From assembly GCA_963815505.1 (NCBI GenBank), contig CAWFGU010000022.1, positions 1-64,000 of the forward strand: a DNA stretch of 64,000 nucleotides, written 5' to 3'. Made by a program: the position numbers and the translations under genes. Shown in pieces: positions 44,918 through 54,064 of the stretch; the first letter of the stretch is position 1, and every line of letters begins with the position of its first letter. The stretch is from CAXBBB01 sp963815505 (GTDB lineage Bacteria > Bacteroidota > Rhodothermia > Rhodothermales > BA12). The notes under the pieces were generated by a model. That model worked only from the letters and a program-made list of their open reading frames with translations. It did not search any database and was not told where the DNA came from.

Positions 44918-46238
44918 CCTGTCCCTCTCGCGGGCGTGCGCCGCCTGCATCGTGCTCGCGTGCGGTGTAGGTGTGAGCGGCTGCGACCGCGCATTCGTGC
45001 CCGTCGTTCCGCCCGACGTGCGCGTCATCGCCCCCGACGACCTGGACGTGGCCCGCGACGCCGACTCGCTCGATCTCACCGTTGAGGCTACCTCGTTTCG
45101 CCCGATCACGAGCGTGCGCGTCGGCAGCGTAGAACTGATTCGCGTCGGTGGCACTACTCGCTGGAGCGGACGTGTCGGGCTGCGTGACGGGCTGAACGTG
45201 TTGCCACTCACCGCGCAGGATACCGAGGGCGTGACGGGTGTCGACACGGCGTTCGTCTACCGCATAGCGCTCATCCAAGCTGAACGCGTCTCTCTTCCCT
45301 CTCCGCGCGGCGGACTGACGATCACTCTCCTTCCAGACGGCACGCTGCTAGCCATTGGCGGTGGGGCTACGGGCGGCGAGGCAACATCCGACGCGTGGAC
45401 ACTGGCTCCCGGCGCGGCCGAGTGGCAGTCTGTTCCAGGCGGAACGACCCGACGCCGAACGGGGCACACCGCCACGCTGCTGCCCGACGGACGCGTACTG
45501 ATTGCCGGAGGGAGCAGCCGCGACGGCCTGACGGACCTGACCCAGCTCGTCGAATCGATCGAGGCGTACGACCCTGCGACAGGCCGATTCGTACCGGTCA
45601 CGCTCGACGGAGCGCCGATTCTGCGGACGCACCACACGGCGTTCTTCCGATTGGAGCAGGACGTACCGGTCGTCGAACTGCTCGGAGGAAGAGGAAACAT
45701 CGACTTCCTTCCCAATCGGCGGCTCGGGGTACGCGAGGACGTTCGCACACTCGCGATTCGACCCGACGGCGTACAAGCACTCTCGCCGTCCGGCACGACG
45801 GGCCAGGGGCAGCCGGTCGAACCCATCGAAGGCCACGCCACAGTCGATGTGGGAGCACCCGGCGCGCCGCTGTTTCGCACGTCCGGCGTCGCGTTCGCAG
45901 GTGGAGAAGCGCTGCGGCAAGCGTTCGCGTTTTCGATCGTCCAGGAGCGGCTGCGACCGGTCGCCACCCAGCTCCCACGCATCGGACGGTTTCGCTCGGC
46001 CTACGCCGTAGGGCTACCCGGCGAGATGTGGACGGCGGGCGGAGAGTCGGGTCCCGGCGTGCTCGCTCCGGCCGCCGATCTGTTCGTGCAGCGAGCTCGG
46101 CGGTCGTTCAGCATCCCCCTCGAAGCTGGCGTGATGGGCGGCGCGGGCTACTCGGACGGCAACGGTGGGCTGTGTCTCGTCGGCGGTTTCGACGCGACCG
46201 GCGCAGCCATTGACCGGCACGTGTGCTTTGTCCGCTAG
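44910..46238 (+). CDS. Kelch-like beta-propeller lipoprotein
   Basis: 442 residues from GTG 44910, 8 bases inside the protease gene. The lipobox is GVSGC. An Ig-like region (about 35-110) is followed by kelch-type repeats (TITLLPDGTLLAIGGGATGG, HTATLLPDGRVLIAGGSSRDG, RSAYAVGLPGEMWTAGGESG, GGLCLVGGF). It is likely an outer-membrane-anchored binding protein working with the secreted protease, judging only from the overlap. Confidence 0.78.
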   Translation: MGNLSLSRACAACIVLACGVGVSGCDRAFVPVVPPDVRVIAPDDLDVARDADSLDLTVEATSFRPITSVRVGSVELIRVGGTTRWSGRVGLRDGLNVLPLTAQDTEGVTGVDTAFVYRIALIQAERVSLPSPRGGLTITLLPDGTLLAIGGGATGGEATSDAWTLAPGAAEWQSVPGGTTRRRTGHTATLLPDGRVLIAGGSSRDGLTDLTQLVESIEAYDPATGRFVPVTLDGAPILRTHHTAFFRLEQDVPVVELLGGRGNIDFLPNRRLGVREDVRTLAIRPDGVQALSPSGTTGQGQPVEPIEGHATVDVGAPGAPLFRTSGVAFAGGEALRQAFAFSIVQERLRPVATQLPRIGRFRSAYAVGLPGEMWTAGGESGPGVLAPAADLFVQRARRSFSIPLEAGVMGGAGYSDGNGGLCLVGGFDATGAAIDRHVCFVR

Positions 46239-46412
46239 CACATCCGCCATCAACGTAACCGATTGATACACAACAGGTTGAGTGCCGACATCGTTCGACC
46301 TCTCCAACGTGGTCCCGTTGCCTCTGTGAAGCAGAAAAAAAGATCGCGCTCTACCCTAACCTTCCGGCAAACGCTCTCGTATCTCCTCGACAGCCCCTCG
46401 CCCGCTCCCATC

Positions 46413-46601
46413 ATGGATACCCAACAACTGCTCCGCGCCGCCATCGTCGCCATCGTCCTGATCGGCGCGCTCGTGCTGCTCGGCGTGATCCTCAACCTGG
46501 CGATTCCGTTTCTGAGCGTGATCCTCAAGTTCCTGCTCGTGGCGCTGCTGCTTGTAATGGTCGTGCGCTTCGTGACGCTGTGGAGCAAGGAGCGACGATA
46601 G
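46413..46601 (+). CDS. Small membrane protein, 62 aa
   Basis: MDTQQLLRAAIVAIVLIGALVLLGVILNL is followed by AIPFLSVILKFLLVALLLVMVVRFV and a basic end (LWSKERR). Two membrane helices are likely. ATG 46413 was chosen; the longer frame upstream is not protein-like. Function unknown. Confidence 0.6.
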   Translation: MDTQQLLRAAIVAIVLIGALVLLGVILNLAIPFLSVILKFLLVALLLVMVVRFVTLWSKERR

Positions 46602-46657
46602 ACCCGAACGCACGGCGCGCGCAGGCGTAGATTGGGGCCGATCCAAATGCCCCTCTG

Positions 46658-47930
46658 ATGCCTGCCCTCTCGACTGCACCCAGCACCGACACGCCCACCG
46701 TCCGCCTCAACGTCGCTTCTGAGACAGCGCCGCTCGAACGGGTGATCGTCCACACGCCGGGCGAGGAGATGAGCCTCGTGCTTCCGGACGAGCGCGAAGA
46801 ACTTCTCTTCGACGACGTGCTCTACGTTGACCAGGCGCGTGAGGAGCACGAGCAGATGTGCGCCGTCTACCGAAAAGTCATCGGCGACGACGGCGGCGTG
46901 ATGCAGATCGGCGAGTTGCTGCACGAGGCGTTTCACGAAGACGCGGCTCGCAGCAGTTTCGTCGACGGACTGGCGGCCGTTTCCCCCGAGCGCAACCTGC
47001 ACGCGTTCGAGAGCAAACTCGTCCGCATGTCGCCCGACGAGTTGTACCGCTTCGCGCTGACGGGCAAGTCACTGCTGCCGGTCCACATGGATCCCGTCCC
47101 CAATCTGCTGTTCACGCGCGACGTAGCCGCAACGGTCGGCGAGCACATGCTGCTCAGCCACCCGGCGACCGGGGCGCGCAGCCGGGAGAGCGTCATCATG
47201 CGGACGGTGGTCAACCACCACCCGGCGTTCGCCGACGTGCGAGACAAACTGATCGAACTTCCGCAAGGCGTCACGTTCGAAGGCGGTGACCTGATCATGG
47301 CGAGCGAGCGCACCGTCCTGATCGGCCACAGCGAGCGCACGTCGTTCTCAGGCGTCATGGCGATCGCCGAAGCGCTGTTCGAGCGCGACGCCGTAGACCA
47401 TGTCGTCATGGTCGATCTGCCCAAGCGACGCTACTGCATGCACCTCGACACGGTCTTCAACTTCATCAGCGACGACGAGTGCATCGCGTTTCCGCCGTTT
47501 CTTCGACGGAAGTCGTCCGGGCAACGTCGTCCACTTCAGCCGCTCGGACGCCAAAGGCCGGTTCTACTCGGAACTGACGACAGGCCTCAAGGAGAAGCTG
47601 GAGCAGCTTCTCGAGCGCGAGCTGACGTTCCTCTCGTGCGGCGGCAACGACCCGGTCAATCAGCGCCGCGAGCAGTGGACCGATGGCGCCAACTTCTTCG
47701 CTCTGGCGCCGGGTGTGGTGATGGGCTACGAGCGCAACCACAACACGTACGAGCAGCTTCAGCGCGCCGGATACCGCGTCGTCACAGCCGAAGGGTTCCT
47801 GCACTATCACGCCGAGAGCACGTTCGCGCGCGGCGAGAAGATCGCGGTCAAGATGGGCGGCATGGAGCTTTCGCGCGGACGCGGCGGCCCCCGTTGCATG
47901 ACGCTGCCGCTGGCTCGCTCGGCGGGCTGA
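46658..47930 (+). CDS. Arginine deiminase (one frame break)
   Basis: About 424 residues of the arginine deiminase family, converting arginine to citrulline and ammonia. Landmarks: APLERVIVHTPGEEMSLVLP, DPVPNLLFTRDVAA, FEGGDLIMAS, CMHLDTVFN, CGGNDPVNQRREQWTDGAN and the C-terminal active Cys in GGPRCMTLPL. The frame breaks near 47502: one extra base in CCGCCGTTTCTTCGAC, after which the protein continues FFDGSRPGNVVHFSRSDAKG. No arcB, arcC or antiporter gene is adjacent, so it is not part of a complete deiminase operon here. Confidence 0.88.
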
Positions 47931-47994
47931 CGTGCGTCGCTGTCACGGAAACGGTGCACCTACACGCTCCGACCAACTCTCCCACGCCAACGCC

Positions 47995-50106
47995 ATGCGC
48001 CTGCTGCTCCTCGCCCTTCTGATCGCTCCATCCGCCCTCGCCCAGTCGCCCGCCTATCCCGATGCCCCGCGCGGTGATGTGAGAGACGACTATTTCGGAA
48101 CGACCGTTGCCGATCCGTACCGCTGGATGGAGACGATGGACGATCCCGACGTACTGGCATGGGTCGATGCGCAGAACAACCTGTCGCGCCCGATGCTCGA
48201 GGCGCTGCCGTCGCGCGCCGCTTTGGTCGAGCGATTGGACGAGTTGTGGACGATCGAGAGCTACGGTATGCCGCGCGAGGAGGGCGGACGCTACTTCTAC
48301 ACCTACACCGACGGCACGCAGGATCAGAGCATCCTCTACGTCTCGGACGATCTCCAAGGCGATGGACGCGTCCTGCTCGACCCCAACACGCTTTCGGACG
48401 ACGCGACGATTTCGCTCTCGGGCTGGTCGCCTTCGCCGGATGGTAAACTGCTTGCCTACGGCCTCTCAGATGGTGGAACGGACTGGCGCTCGTGGCACCT
48501 GCTCGACGTGGCGACGGGTGAGAAACTGCCCGATGTGATCGAAGGCATCAAGTTCAGCGGCGTGTCGTGGCTGCCGGATGGCTCAGGCTTCTACTACAGC
48601 CGCTACCCGCTCGCCGCGCCCACCTCGGAGCGCCCGTACGACGATCAGCTTCAGCCCGTCGTCTACCTCCACGTGGTCGGCGAGCCGCAGTCCGCTGACG
48701 CCGAAGTCTTCCGCGTTACCGATCATCCGACGCGTACGCCCTACGCTTCACAGACCGAAGACGGTCGATTTCTCGTCGTCAACCTGTTCGATGGCTACTT
48801 CGCCAACGGCATTTACGTCCAGGACCTGATGACCGACAGCGAGCCGCGCCGTTTGCTCGACGCGTGGGATGCCCGCTACACCTTCCTGGGCAACGACGGC
48901 CGCACGTTCTACTTCCAGACGACACTCGACGCACCCAACGGCAAGGTCATCGGCGTCGACTTCGATGCTCCCGAGCGCGACAACTGGACCGAGATCATCG
49001 CCCAATCCGACGAGCCGCTGCAAGGTGCGTCGTACGTCGGCGGTCACCTCGTCGCCAACTACCTGCGCGACGTGACGACGCAGATTCGCCTCCATGACCT
49101 CGACGGATCACTCGTGCGTACGGTCGACCTGCCTGGCTTGGGATCGGCGGGTGGTTTTGGCGGCGACGCGGACCAGACACAGACGTTTTACTCCTTCTCG
49201 TCGTTCACCACGCCCGGCGCCATCTACAGCTACGACATTGCGACAGGCGAATCGGCGCTTTGGAAACAGGCGCAGGCAAGCGGCATCGACCCGGACGACT
49301 ACGCGGTTGAGCAGGTGTTCTACCCGAGCACCGATGGCATCCGCATTCCCATGTTTATCGTCGGTCGCAAAGCATTGGAGCGGACGGGCGACACGCCGAC
49401 GCTGCTCTACGGCTACGGCGGCTTCAACGTATCGCTCACGCCCGGCTACAGTGCGTCGCGGATGGCGTGGCTCGAGCGCGGCGGCCTGCTCGCGATTCCC
49501 AACATCAGAGGCGGCGGCGAGTATGGCGAGGCATGGCACCGCGCCGGGACAAAACTCCAGAAGCAGAACGTATTCGACGACTTCATCGCCGCCGCCCAGT
49601 ACCTGATCGACGAGGGATATACCAACCCGAACAAACTCGCCATCCAGGGTGGATCGAACGGCGGGCTGCTCGTCGGCGCCGTTTTGCTCCAGCGCCCCGA
49701 CCTGTTCGCGGCTGCGCTTCCGGCCGTGGGCGTGCTCGACATGCTGCGCTACCACACCGCGAGCGCCAACGCGCGCCAGTGGTCGAGCGACTATGGGCTG
49801 AGCGAGAACGAAGACGAGTTCGCCGCGCAACTCGCCTACTCGCCCGTCCACAACACCCAGCCCGGCGAGTGCTACCCAGCGACGCTCGTCACGACAGCAA
49901 TGCTCGACGACCGCGTCGTGGCGTGGCACTCGTTCAAGTTCGCCGCCGCGCTGCAGCACGCCCAATCCGACGGCTGTCCCAACCCCATCCTGCTCCGCGT
50001 CGAGACGCGACAGGGTCACGGTGCCGGAACGCCCCGCTGGATGCGCATCGACCAGACGGCCGACGTGTGGGCGTTCGTGATGGATGCGCTCGGAATGGAC
50101 GGCTAA
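47995..50106 (+). CDS. Prolyl oligopeptidase, S9 family
   Basis: 703 residues with a signal peptide (MRLLLLALLIAPSALAQS), so probably periplasmic. An N-terminal propeller starts DVRDDYFGTTVADPYRWME. The catalytic domain has the nucleophile in IQGGSNGGLLVG (Ser about 553), the Asp in TAMLDDRVV (about 638) and the His in ETRQGHGAGTP (about 673). ATG 47995 gives the signal peptide; the longer upstream frame does not. Intact. Confidence 0.94.
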   Translation: MRLLLLALLIAPSALAQSPAYPDAPRGDVRDDYFGTTVADPYRWMETMDDPDVLAWVDAQNNLSRPMLEALPSRAALVERLDELWTIESYGMPREEGGRYFYTYTDGTQDQSILYVSDDLQGDGRVLLDPNTLSDDATISLSGWSPSPDGKLLAYGLSDGGTDWRSWHLLDVATGEKLPDVIEGIKFSGVSWLPDGSGFYYSRYPLAAPTSERPYDDQLQPVVYLHVVGEPQSADAEVFRVTDHPTRTPYASQTEDGRFLVVNLFDGYFANGIYVQDLMTDSEPRRLLDAWDARYTFLGNDGRTFYFQTTLDAPNGKVIGVDFDAPERDNWTEIIAQSDEPLQGASYVGGHLVANYLRDVTTQIRLHDLDGSLVRTVDLPGLGSAGGFGGDADQTQTFYSFSSFTTPGAIYSYDIATGESALWKQAQASGIDPDDYAVEQVFYPSTDGIRIPMFIVGRKALERTGDTPTLLYGYGGFNVSLTPGYSASRMAWLERGGLLAIPNIRGGGEYGEAWHRAGTKLQKQNVFDDFIAAAQYLIDEGYTNPNKLAIQGGSNGGLLVGAVLLQRPDLFAAALPAVGVLDMLRYHTASANARQWSSDYGLSENEDEFAAQLAYSPVHNTQPGECYPATLVTTAMLDDRVVAWHSFKFAAALQHAQSDGCPNPILLRVETRQGHGAGTPRWMRIDQTADVWAFVMDALGMDG

Positions 50107-50107
50107 G

Positions 50108-51010
50108 ATGGCGGGCCGCATGTTTGGTCACGTCCCAGGCTACCCACCGGGGGCGACGTTCGAGAACCGAAAAGAAGTTTCGGCTGCAGGCGTTCACCGC
50201 CCACTTCAAGCAGGCATCGCCGGATCACAGCACGAAGGAGCCGATTCCATCGTGCTGTCGGGCGGATACGAAGACGACCGCGACGATGGCGACGTGATTC
50301 TCTATACCGGCCAGGGTGGACGCGACGCTGCAACAGGCGAGCAGACGGGACCGCAGGTACTCAACCGGGGCAACCTCGCCCTCGCCAGGAGCTGCCAGGA
50401 CGGCCTGCCGGTGCGCGTCGTCAGAGGCGGACGGCACGCGTCGCTCCACGGCCCCGACGATGGCAGCTACCGCTACGATGGTCTCTTCCGCGTCACCGAC
50501 TTTTGGCAGGAGCGCGGGCGATCCGGTCACTGGGTCTGGCGCTTCCGATTGGAGCAGATAGCACAAGAGCCAGAGGCACGGCGCGGACAGGTCGCGGAAG
50601 CGCCAAGCGAATATGCGTCGGCGCGCGTCGAAACGATGATTCAACGCATCATCCGTGACACCGCTCAGGCCCGAGCGGTCAAGAAACGATACGACTACGC
50701 CTGCCAGGCGTGTGGCGCGCGTCTGGAAGGCTTGGCCGGACCCTACGCCGAAGCCGCCCACATTCGCCCGCTTGGCTCGCCGCACCATGGCCCCGACATA
50801 GCCGACAACCTGCTCTGCCTATGCCCCAATCACCACGTCCTACTCGACCTCGGAGGTTTCGCCATAGCCGACGATCTGTCGCTGATCGGGCTGCCCGGTA
50901 GCCTGACCGTCCGCACAGACCATCGGCTCGGCGCTGAACACATGAGCTACCACCGCGAGCATATCTTCGGCGCGCGCGACGACGCATCGATGATCGAGAG
51001 CAGCGAGTAG
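50108..51010 (+). CDS. SRA/YDG-domain HNH endonuclease (modification-dependent)
   Basis: 300 residues. The N-terminal SRA/YDG domain (about 5-160) has DSIVLSGGYEDDRDDGDVILYTGQGG, TGPQVLNRGNLALARS and the YDG motif in YRYDGLFRVTDFW (about 122). SRA domains flip out and read modified cytosine. The C-terminal HNH nuclease has CQACG (about 198), AEAAHIRPLGSPHHGPDIADNLLCLCPNHHVLLD. Together they indicate a single-protein type IV-like enzyme that cuts modified foreign DNA. It starts at ATG 50108, right after the peptidase stop. No methyltransferase is nearby. Confidence 0.9.
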   Translation: MAGRMFGHVPGYPPGATFENRKEVSAAGVHRPLQAGIAGSQHEGADSIVLSGGYEDDRDDGDVILYTGQGGRDAATGEQTGPQVLNRGNLALARSCQDGLPVRVVRGGRHASLHGPDDGSYRYDGLFRVTDFWQERGRSGHWVWRFRLEQIAQEPEARRGQVAEAPSEYASARVETMIQRIIRDTAQARAVKKRYDYACQACGARLEGLAGPYAEAAHIRPLGSPHHGPDIADNLLCLCPNHHVLLDLGGFAIADDLSLIGLPGSLTVRTDHRLGAEHMSYHREHIFGARDDASMIESSE

Positions 51011-51309
51011 ACGTGGAGGTGAAACTGTGAGATGCAGAGACGAAGCGTGTGAGATACGGCCGGATGCATCCATGTGGCACCCGCTCGGCCTTTGCGGCGC
51101 TACAGCTGCGGGTCGTGTGCAGACGACCTGCGCAGTTGGCTAGCCTCGCAGCCGCCCTGGATCTCGTCTTCCAACTGCAGTTCGAACACGCGAAGGTCTG
51201 GGTCACTTCGATGCCTGACAGAGCGGCGACGGCGTCCTGGCGAGGCTACGTCTCACGACTACTCTATGAGCTCTCAATCATCTAAGAGGCGATGCGCTCT
51301 GACCGCCAC

Positions 51310-52221
51310 TTACCCAGCGACTGGCGTGAGCCAACCGTGCGGGTCGTTACCCCGGACGATCACGTCGTTGAACGCTTCCTGCAAGCGCGTCGTGATCGGG
51401 CCGCGGCGGCCTTCCCCGACCGTGTGGTGGTCGACGCTGCGGACCGGGGTCACTTCGGCGGCGGTGCCGGTGAAGAACACCTCATCGGCGACGTAGAGGG
51501 CTTCGCGGGGCAGAGCAGCCTGCTCGACGCGCAGGTCGAGATCAGCGGCCATCGTCAGGACGGCATCGCGGGTGATGCCGGGTAGGATCGAGAAGCCGGT
51601 CGGTGCGGTGTAGAGGACGCCGTCGCGAACCAGGAACAGGTTCTCGCCGCTGCCCTCGGCCAGGTGACCGTCGTGGGTGAGCATGATGCCCTCGGTGAAG
51701 CCGTTCAAGACAGCGTCCATCTTGACCAGAGCGGCGTTGAGGTAGTTGCCCCCGGCTTTGGCCAGCGCGGGCATCGTGTTGGGCGCGTAGCGGTTCCAAC
51801 TCGCGACTTGCACATCGACGCCCAACTCGACGGCTTCGGCTCCCAGGTAGGCGCCCCACTCCCAAACGGCGATGGCGGTGTCGACGCGGTTCTTGAGCGG
51901 ATTGACGCCCAGCGATCCGGTCCCTCGGTAGGCAACGGGGCGGATGTAGCACGCTTCGAGTCCACTGTCTCGGATCGTTTCGAGCACAGCGGACTCCAGT
52001 TCGTCGATGGTGTAGCCCAGTTCCATGCGATAGATCTTGGCCGAGTCGATCAGGCGCTGCAGGTGGGGGCGCAGCCTCAAGACGGCCGACCCTTTGTCGG
52101 TTTTGTAGCAGCGGATACCTTCGAAAACGGACGAGCCATAGTGGACGACGTGCGCGAGGACGTGTACGGTGGCGTCTTCGTACGGGACGAGTTTTCCGTT
52201 GAACCAGATCTTGTGTTGCAT
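51310..52221 (-). CDS. ilvE: Branched-chain amino acid aminotransferase
   Basis: 303 residues, PLP fold type IV. It shows KIWFNGKLVPYEDATVHVLAHVVHYGSSVFEGIRCY, the PLP Lys in ALAKAGGNYLNA (about 155), and EGSGENLFLVRDGVLYTA with GITRDAVL. It catalyses the last step of Ile, Leu and Val synthesis or the first of their breakdown. The 299 bases between it and the nuclease gene hold no recognisable feature. Confidence 0.95.
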   Translation of the reverse strand: MQHKIWFNGKLVPYEDATVHVLAHVVHYGSSVFEGIRCYKTDKGSAVLRLRPHLQRLIDSAKIYRMELGYTIDELESAVLETIRDSGLEACYIRPVAYRGTGSLGVNPLKNRVDTAIAVWEWGAYLGAEAVELGVDVQVASWNRYAPNTMPALAKAGGNYLNAALVKMDAVLNGFTEGIMLTHDGHLAEGSGENLFLVRDGVLYTAPTGFSILPGITRDAVLTMAADLDLRVEQAALPREALYVADEVFFTGTAAEVTPVRSVDHHTVGEGRRGPITTRLQEAFNDVIVRGNDPHGWLTPVAG

Positions 52222-52379
52222 AGGGCGAAGTTGGGTGAGGCGTGCGCCCGGCAGGGACGAATCGCGTGAAGGTCGCCAACGCGAAACCGGCGGCGTCGGT
52301 TGCGCGCTCGGGCACCATGTCGTGTCTACAAACGATGGAAAAGCGCTTCGCCCGAACGCGAACTCGTCGATCAGATGGG

Positions 52380-53156
52380 CTAAGGATTAGCCCGGGCCGG
52401 GTTGGGCTGGATCGCGAAGCGGGCGATCGTGCTCAAGATCTTGTGCGACGCCTTCAACGTGCCGCTCAGCGTGCCGGTGATCTTGCTCACGCCGACACGC
52501 TTGCGGTAGCGGACGGGCCGCTCGAACGTGCGCAGTCCATACTGCGCGGCGCGGATCTGCATTTCGATCGTCCAGCCGAAGGTGCGGTCGTCCATACCCA
52601 GCCGGTCGAGCGCGTCCAGGCGGATGGCGCGAAACGGTCCTAGGTCGGTGTAATCGGCGTCCCAAAACATCTTCATCAGCCCGCACGCCAGCCGGTTGCC
52701 GATCAGTGCCTGAGGCAGCATCGCCCCTTTCTGCCGGGTGCCGCGCATCCGCGAGCCGACGACGAAATCCGCCACGCCGTTCAGGATCGGCGCGGTCAGT
52801 GACGGAAGCTCGGCGGGATAGTCGCTCCAGTCGCCGTCGAGAAACGCGATCACGTCGGCGCCCAGCGCGCGGGCCGACTCGATGCCTGTCAGGCAGGCCT
52901 GCCCGTAGCCTCGGCGCGGCTCCGAAACGACGTGCGCTCCGGCGGCCAGGGCGCGTTCGCCCGTTTCATCGGTCGAGCCGTTGTCGACGACGACGATGGC
53001 GTGGACTGCACGTTGGGGTATCTCGCCGATCACGTCGCCGATGGCGTCCTCTTCGTTGAAGGCCGGAATCACGACCACTACCCGAGCACCCGGCATCGGC
53101 GTGGGCGTCGTCGCCTCTCCTGTGGCGGGATAGAGCGACTCGCCCAAACCGGTCAC
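52380..53156 (-). CDS. Glycosyltransferase family 2
   Basis: About 258 residues of a GT-A glycosyltransferase: RVVVVIPAFNEEDAIGDVIGEIP, VVVDNGSTDETGERA, and the metal-binding region FLDGDWSDYP. A later helix (MLPQALIGNRLACGLMKMFW) follows. It resembles dolichol/polyprenyl-phosphate sugar transferases without membrane tail. GTG 53156 overlaps the upstream lipoprotein stop by four bases; ATG 53096 (MPGARVVVV) is the alternative. Confidence 0.87.
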   Translation of the reverse strand: MTGLGESLYPATGEATTPTPMPGARVVVVIPAFNEEDAIGDVIGEIPQRAVHAIVVVDNGSTDETGERALAAGAHVVSEPRRGYGQACLTGIESARALGADVIAFLDGDWSDYPAELPSLTAPILNGVADFVVGSRMRGTRQKGAMLPQALIGNRLACGLMKMFWDADYTDLGPFRAIRLDALDRLGMDDRTFGWTIEMQIRAAQYGLRTFERPVRYRKRVGVSKITGTLSGTLKASHKILSTIARFAIQPNPARANP

Positions 53157-54064
53157 TGGCTCGGCGGTAGGTAGTCGAGTTGCACGCGCGCGCGATCGGA
53201 GATCGTCCACTCGACATCGAGTTGAGCAACCGACCCGAAAAAGCCGAAGCCGCCTTCGACGTTGGAGAACACGCCCGGCTGGATGAGCGCTTCCATGTCG
53301 AAGATGCCGCCGGGCGGTACCCAGTCCTCGCTCACGTACGTCAGTTTCATGCCGACGCCGTAGAGGCGGGGCAGCGTGGGGACTTGCAGAAACTCGAGCA
53401 CGTCTTGCTTGTCGCGCGTGTAGTTGGCGTCGACCGTCCACGACTGCCCGTCGAACGAGCCGGTATCGTTGCCATAGTCGATGAACACGTCGCGGAACGG
53501 CGCGCCCTCGCTCAGCGGCTCGACGCGGTACCACACCTCGACGCGGAACGGCTCTCGAACGACGCCGGGCCAACTCACCGGCTGGGTAATGGCGTTGACA
53601 ACGCCCGATCCGAAGCGCTCGGGCCCGATCTCGGGACGAATGTCGGAGGGAACGGTCGTCCGCGCGCTGCTGCGCTTGCCTCCAGGCCCTTCGACGACGA
53701 TCTCGTAGGTGTGGCCCATCTCGGGCCGAAAGTCGGCGATGAGCAGGTTGGTGGGCTGACTGATGTTCGTCAGCGTGTCCCTCAGCGTCACGAGGGAGTC
53801 GCGCAGCGTGATCGTGCCGCCGGTCGTGAGGTCGGTCAGCGTGACGGTCGCGTCGAGCGGCGCGGCAGGCGGAATGTCGACGCGCCTACGCAGCGGGATG
53901 ACGCGAATCAGTTGAACGTCGGTGTCGGTGTCGAGAAAACCGAACAGCGTATAGTCGCGGTCTACGTCGAGGAACGGGTCGACCGTGTCCGAGCATCCCG
54001 CTGAGAGCAGCGCGAGCACGAGTAACCCCAAGACGGCGCGCAGGTTGGAGGTGCCAGTCATCAT
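53153..54064 (-). CDS. DUF4249-family lipoprotein
   Basis: 303 residues, with lipobox LSAGC. The pattern of DUF4249 proteins, found next to TonB-dependent receptors in Bacteroidota-type bacteria, is present: an N-terminal strand-rich domain with DATVTLTDLTTGG and GHTYEIVVEGPGGKRSSARTTVP, then a second strand-rich domain. It probably forms an outer-membrane complex with the receptor just upstream, whose stop it overlaps. Confidence 0.8.
   Translation of the reverse strand: MMTGTSNLRAVLGLLVLALLSAGCSDTVDPFLDVDRDYTLFGFLDTDTDVQLIRVIPLRRRVDIPPAAPLDATVTLTDLTTGGTITLRDSLVTLRDTLTNISQPTNLLIADFRPEMGHTYEIVVEGPGGKRSSARTTVPSDIRPEIGPERFGSGVVNAITQPVSWPGVVREPFRVEVWYRVEPLSEGAPFRDVFIDYGNDTGSFDGQSWTVDANYTRDKQDVLEFLQVPTLPRLYGVGMKLTYVSEDWVPPGGIFDMEALIQPGVFSNVEGGFGFFGSVAQLDVEWTISDRARVQLDYLPPSQ

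Noticed and set aside
51011..51309. Short frames (such as 51049-51285, plus strand) between the SRA-HNH gene and ilvE
   Set aside because: They lack family similarity and an upstream ribosome-binding site, and the longest one runs into the antisense of ilvE.
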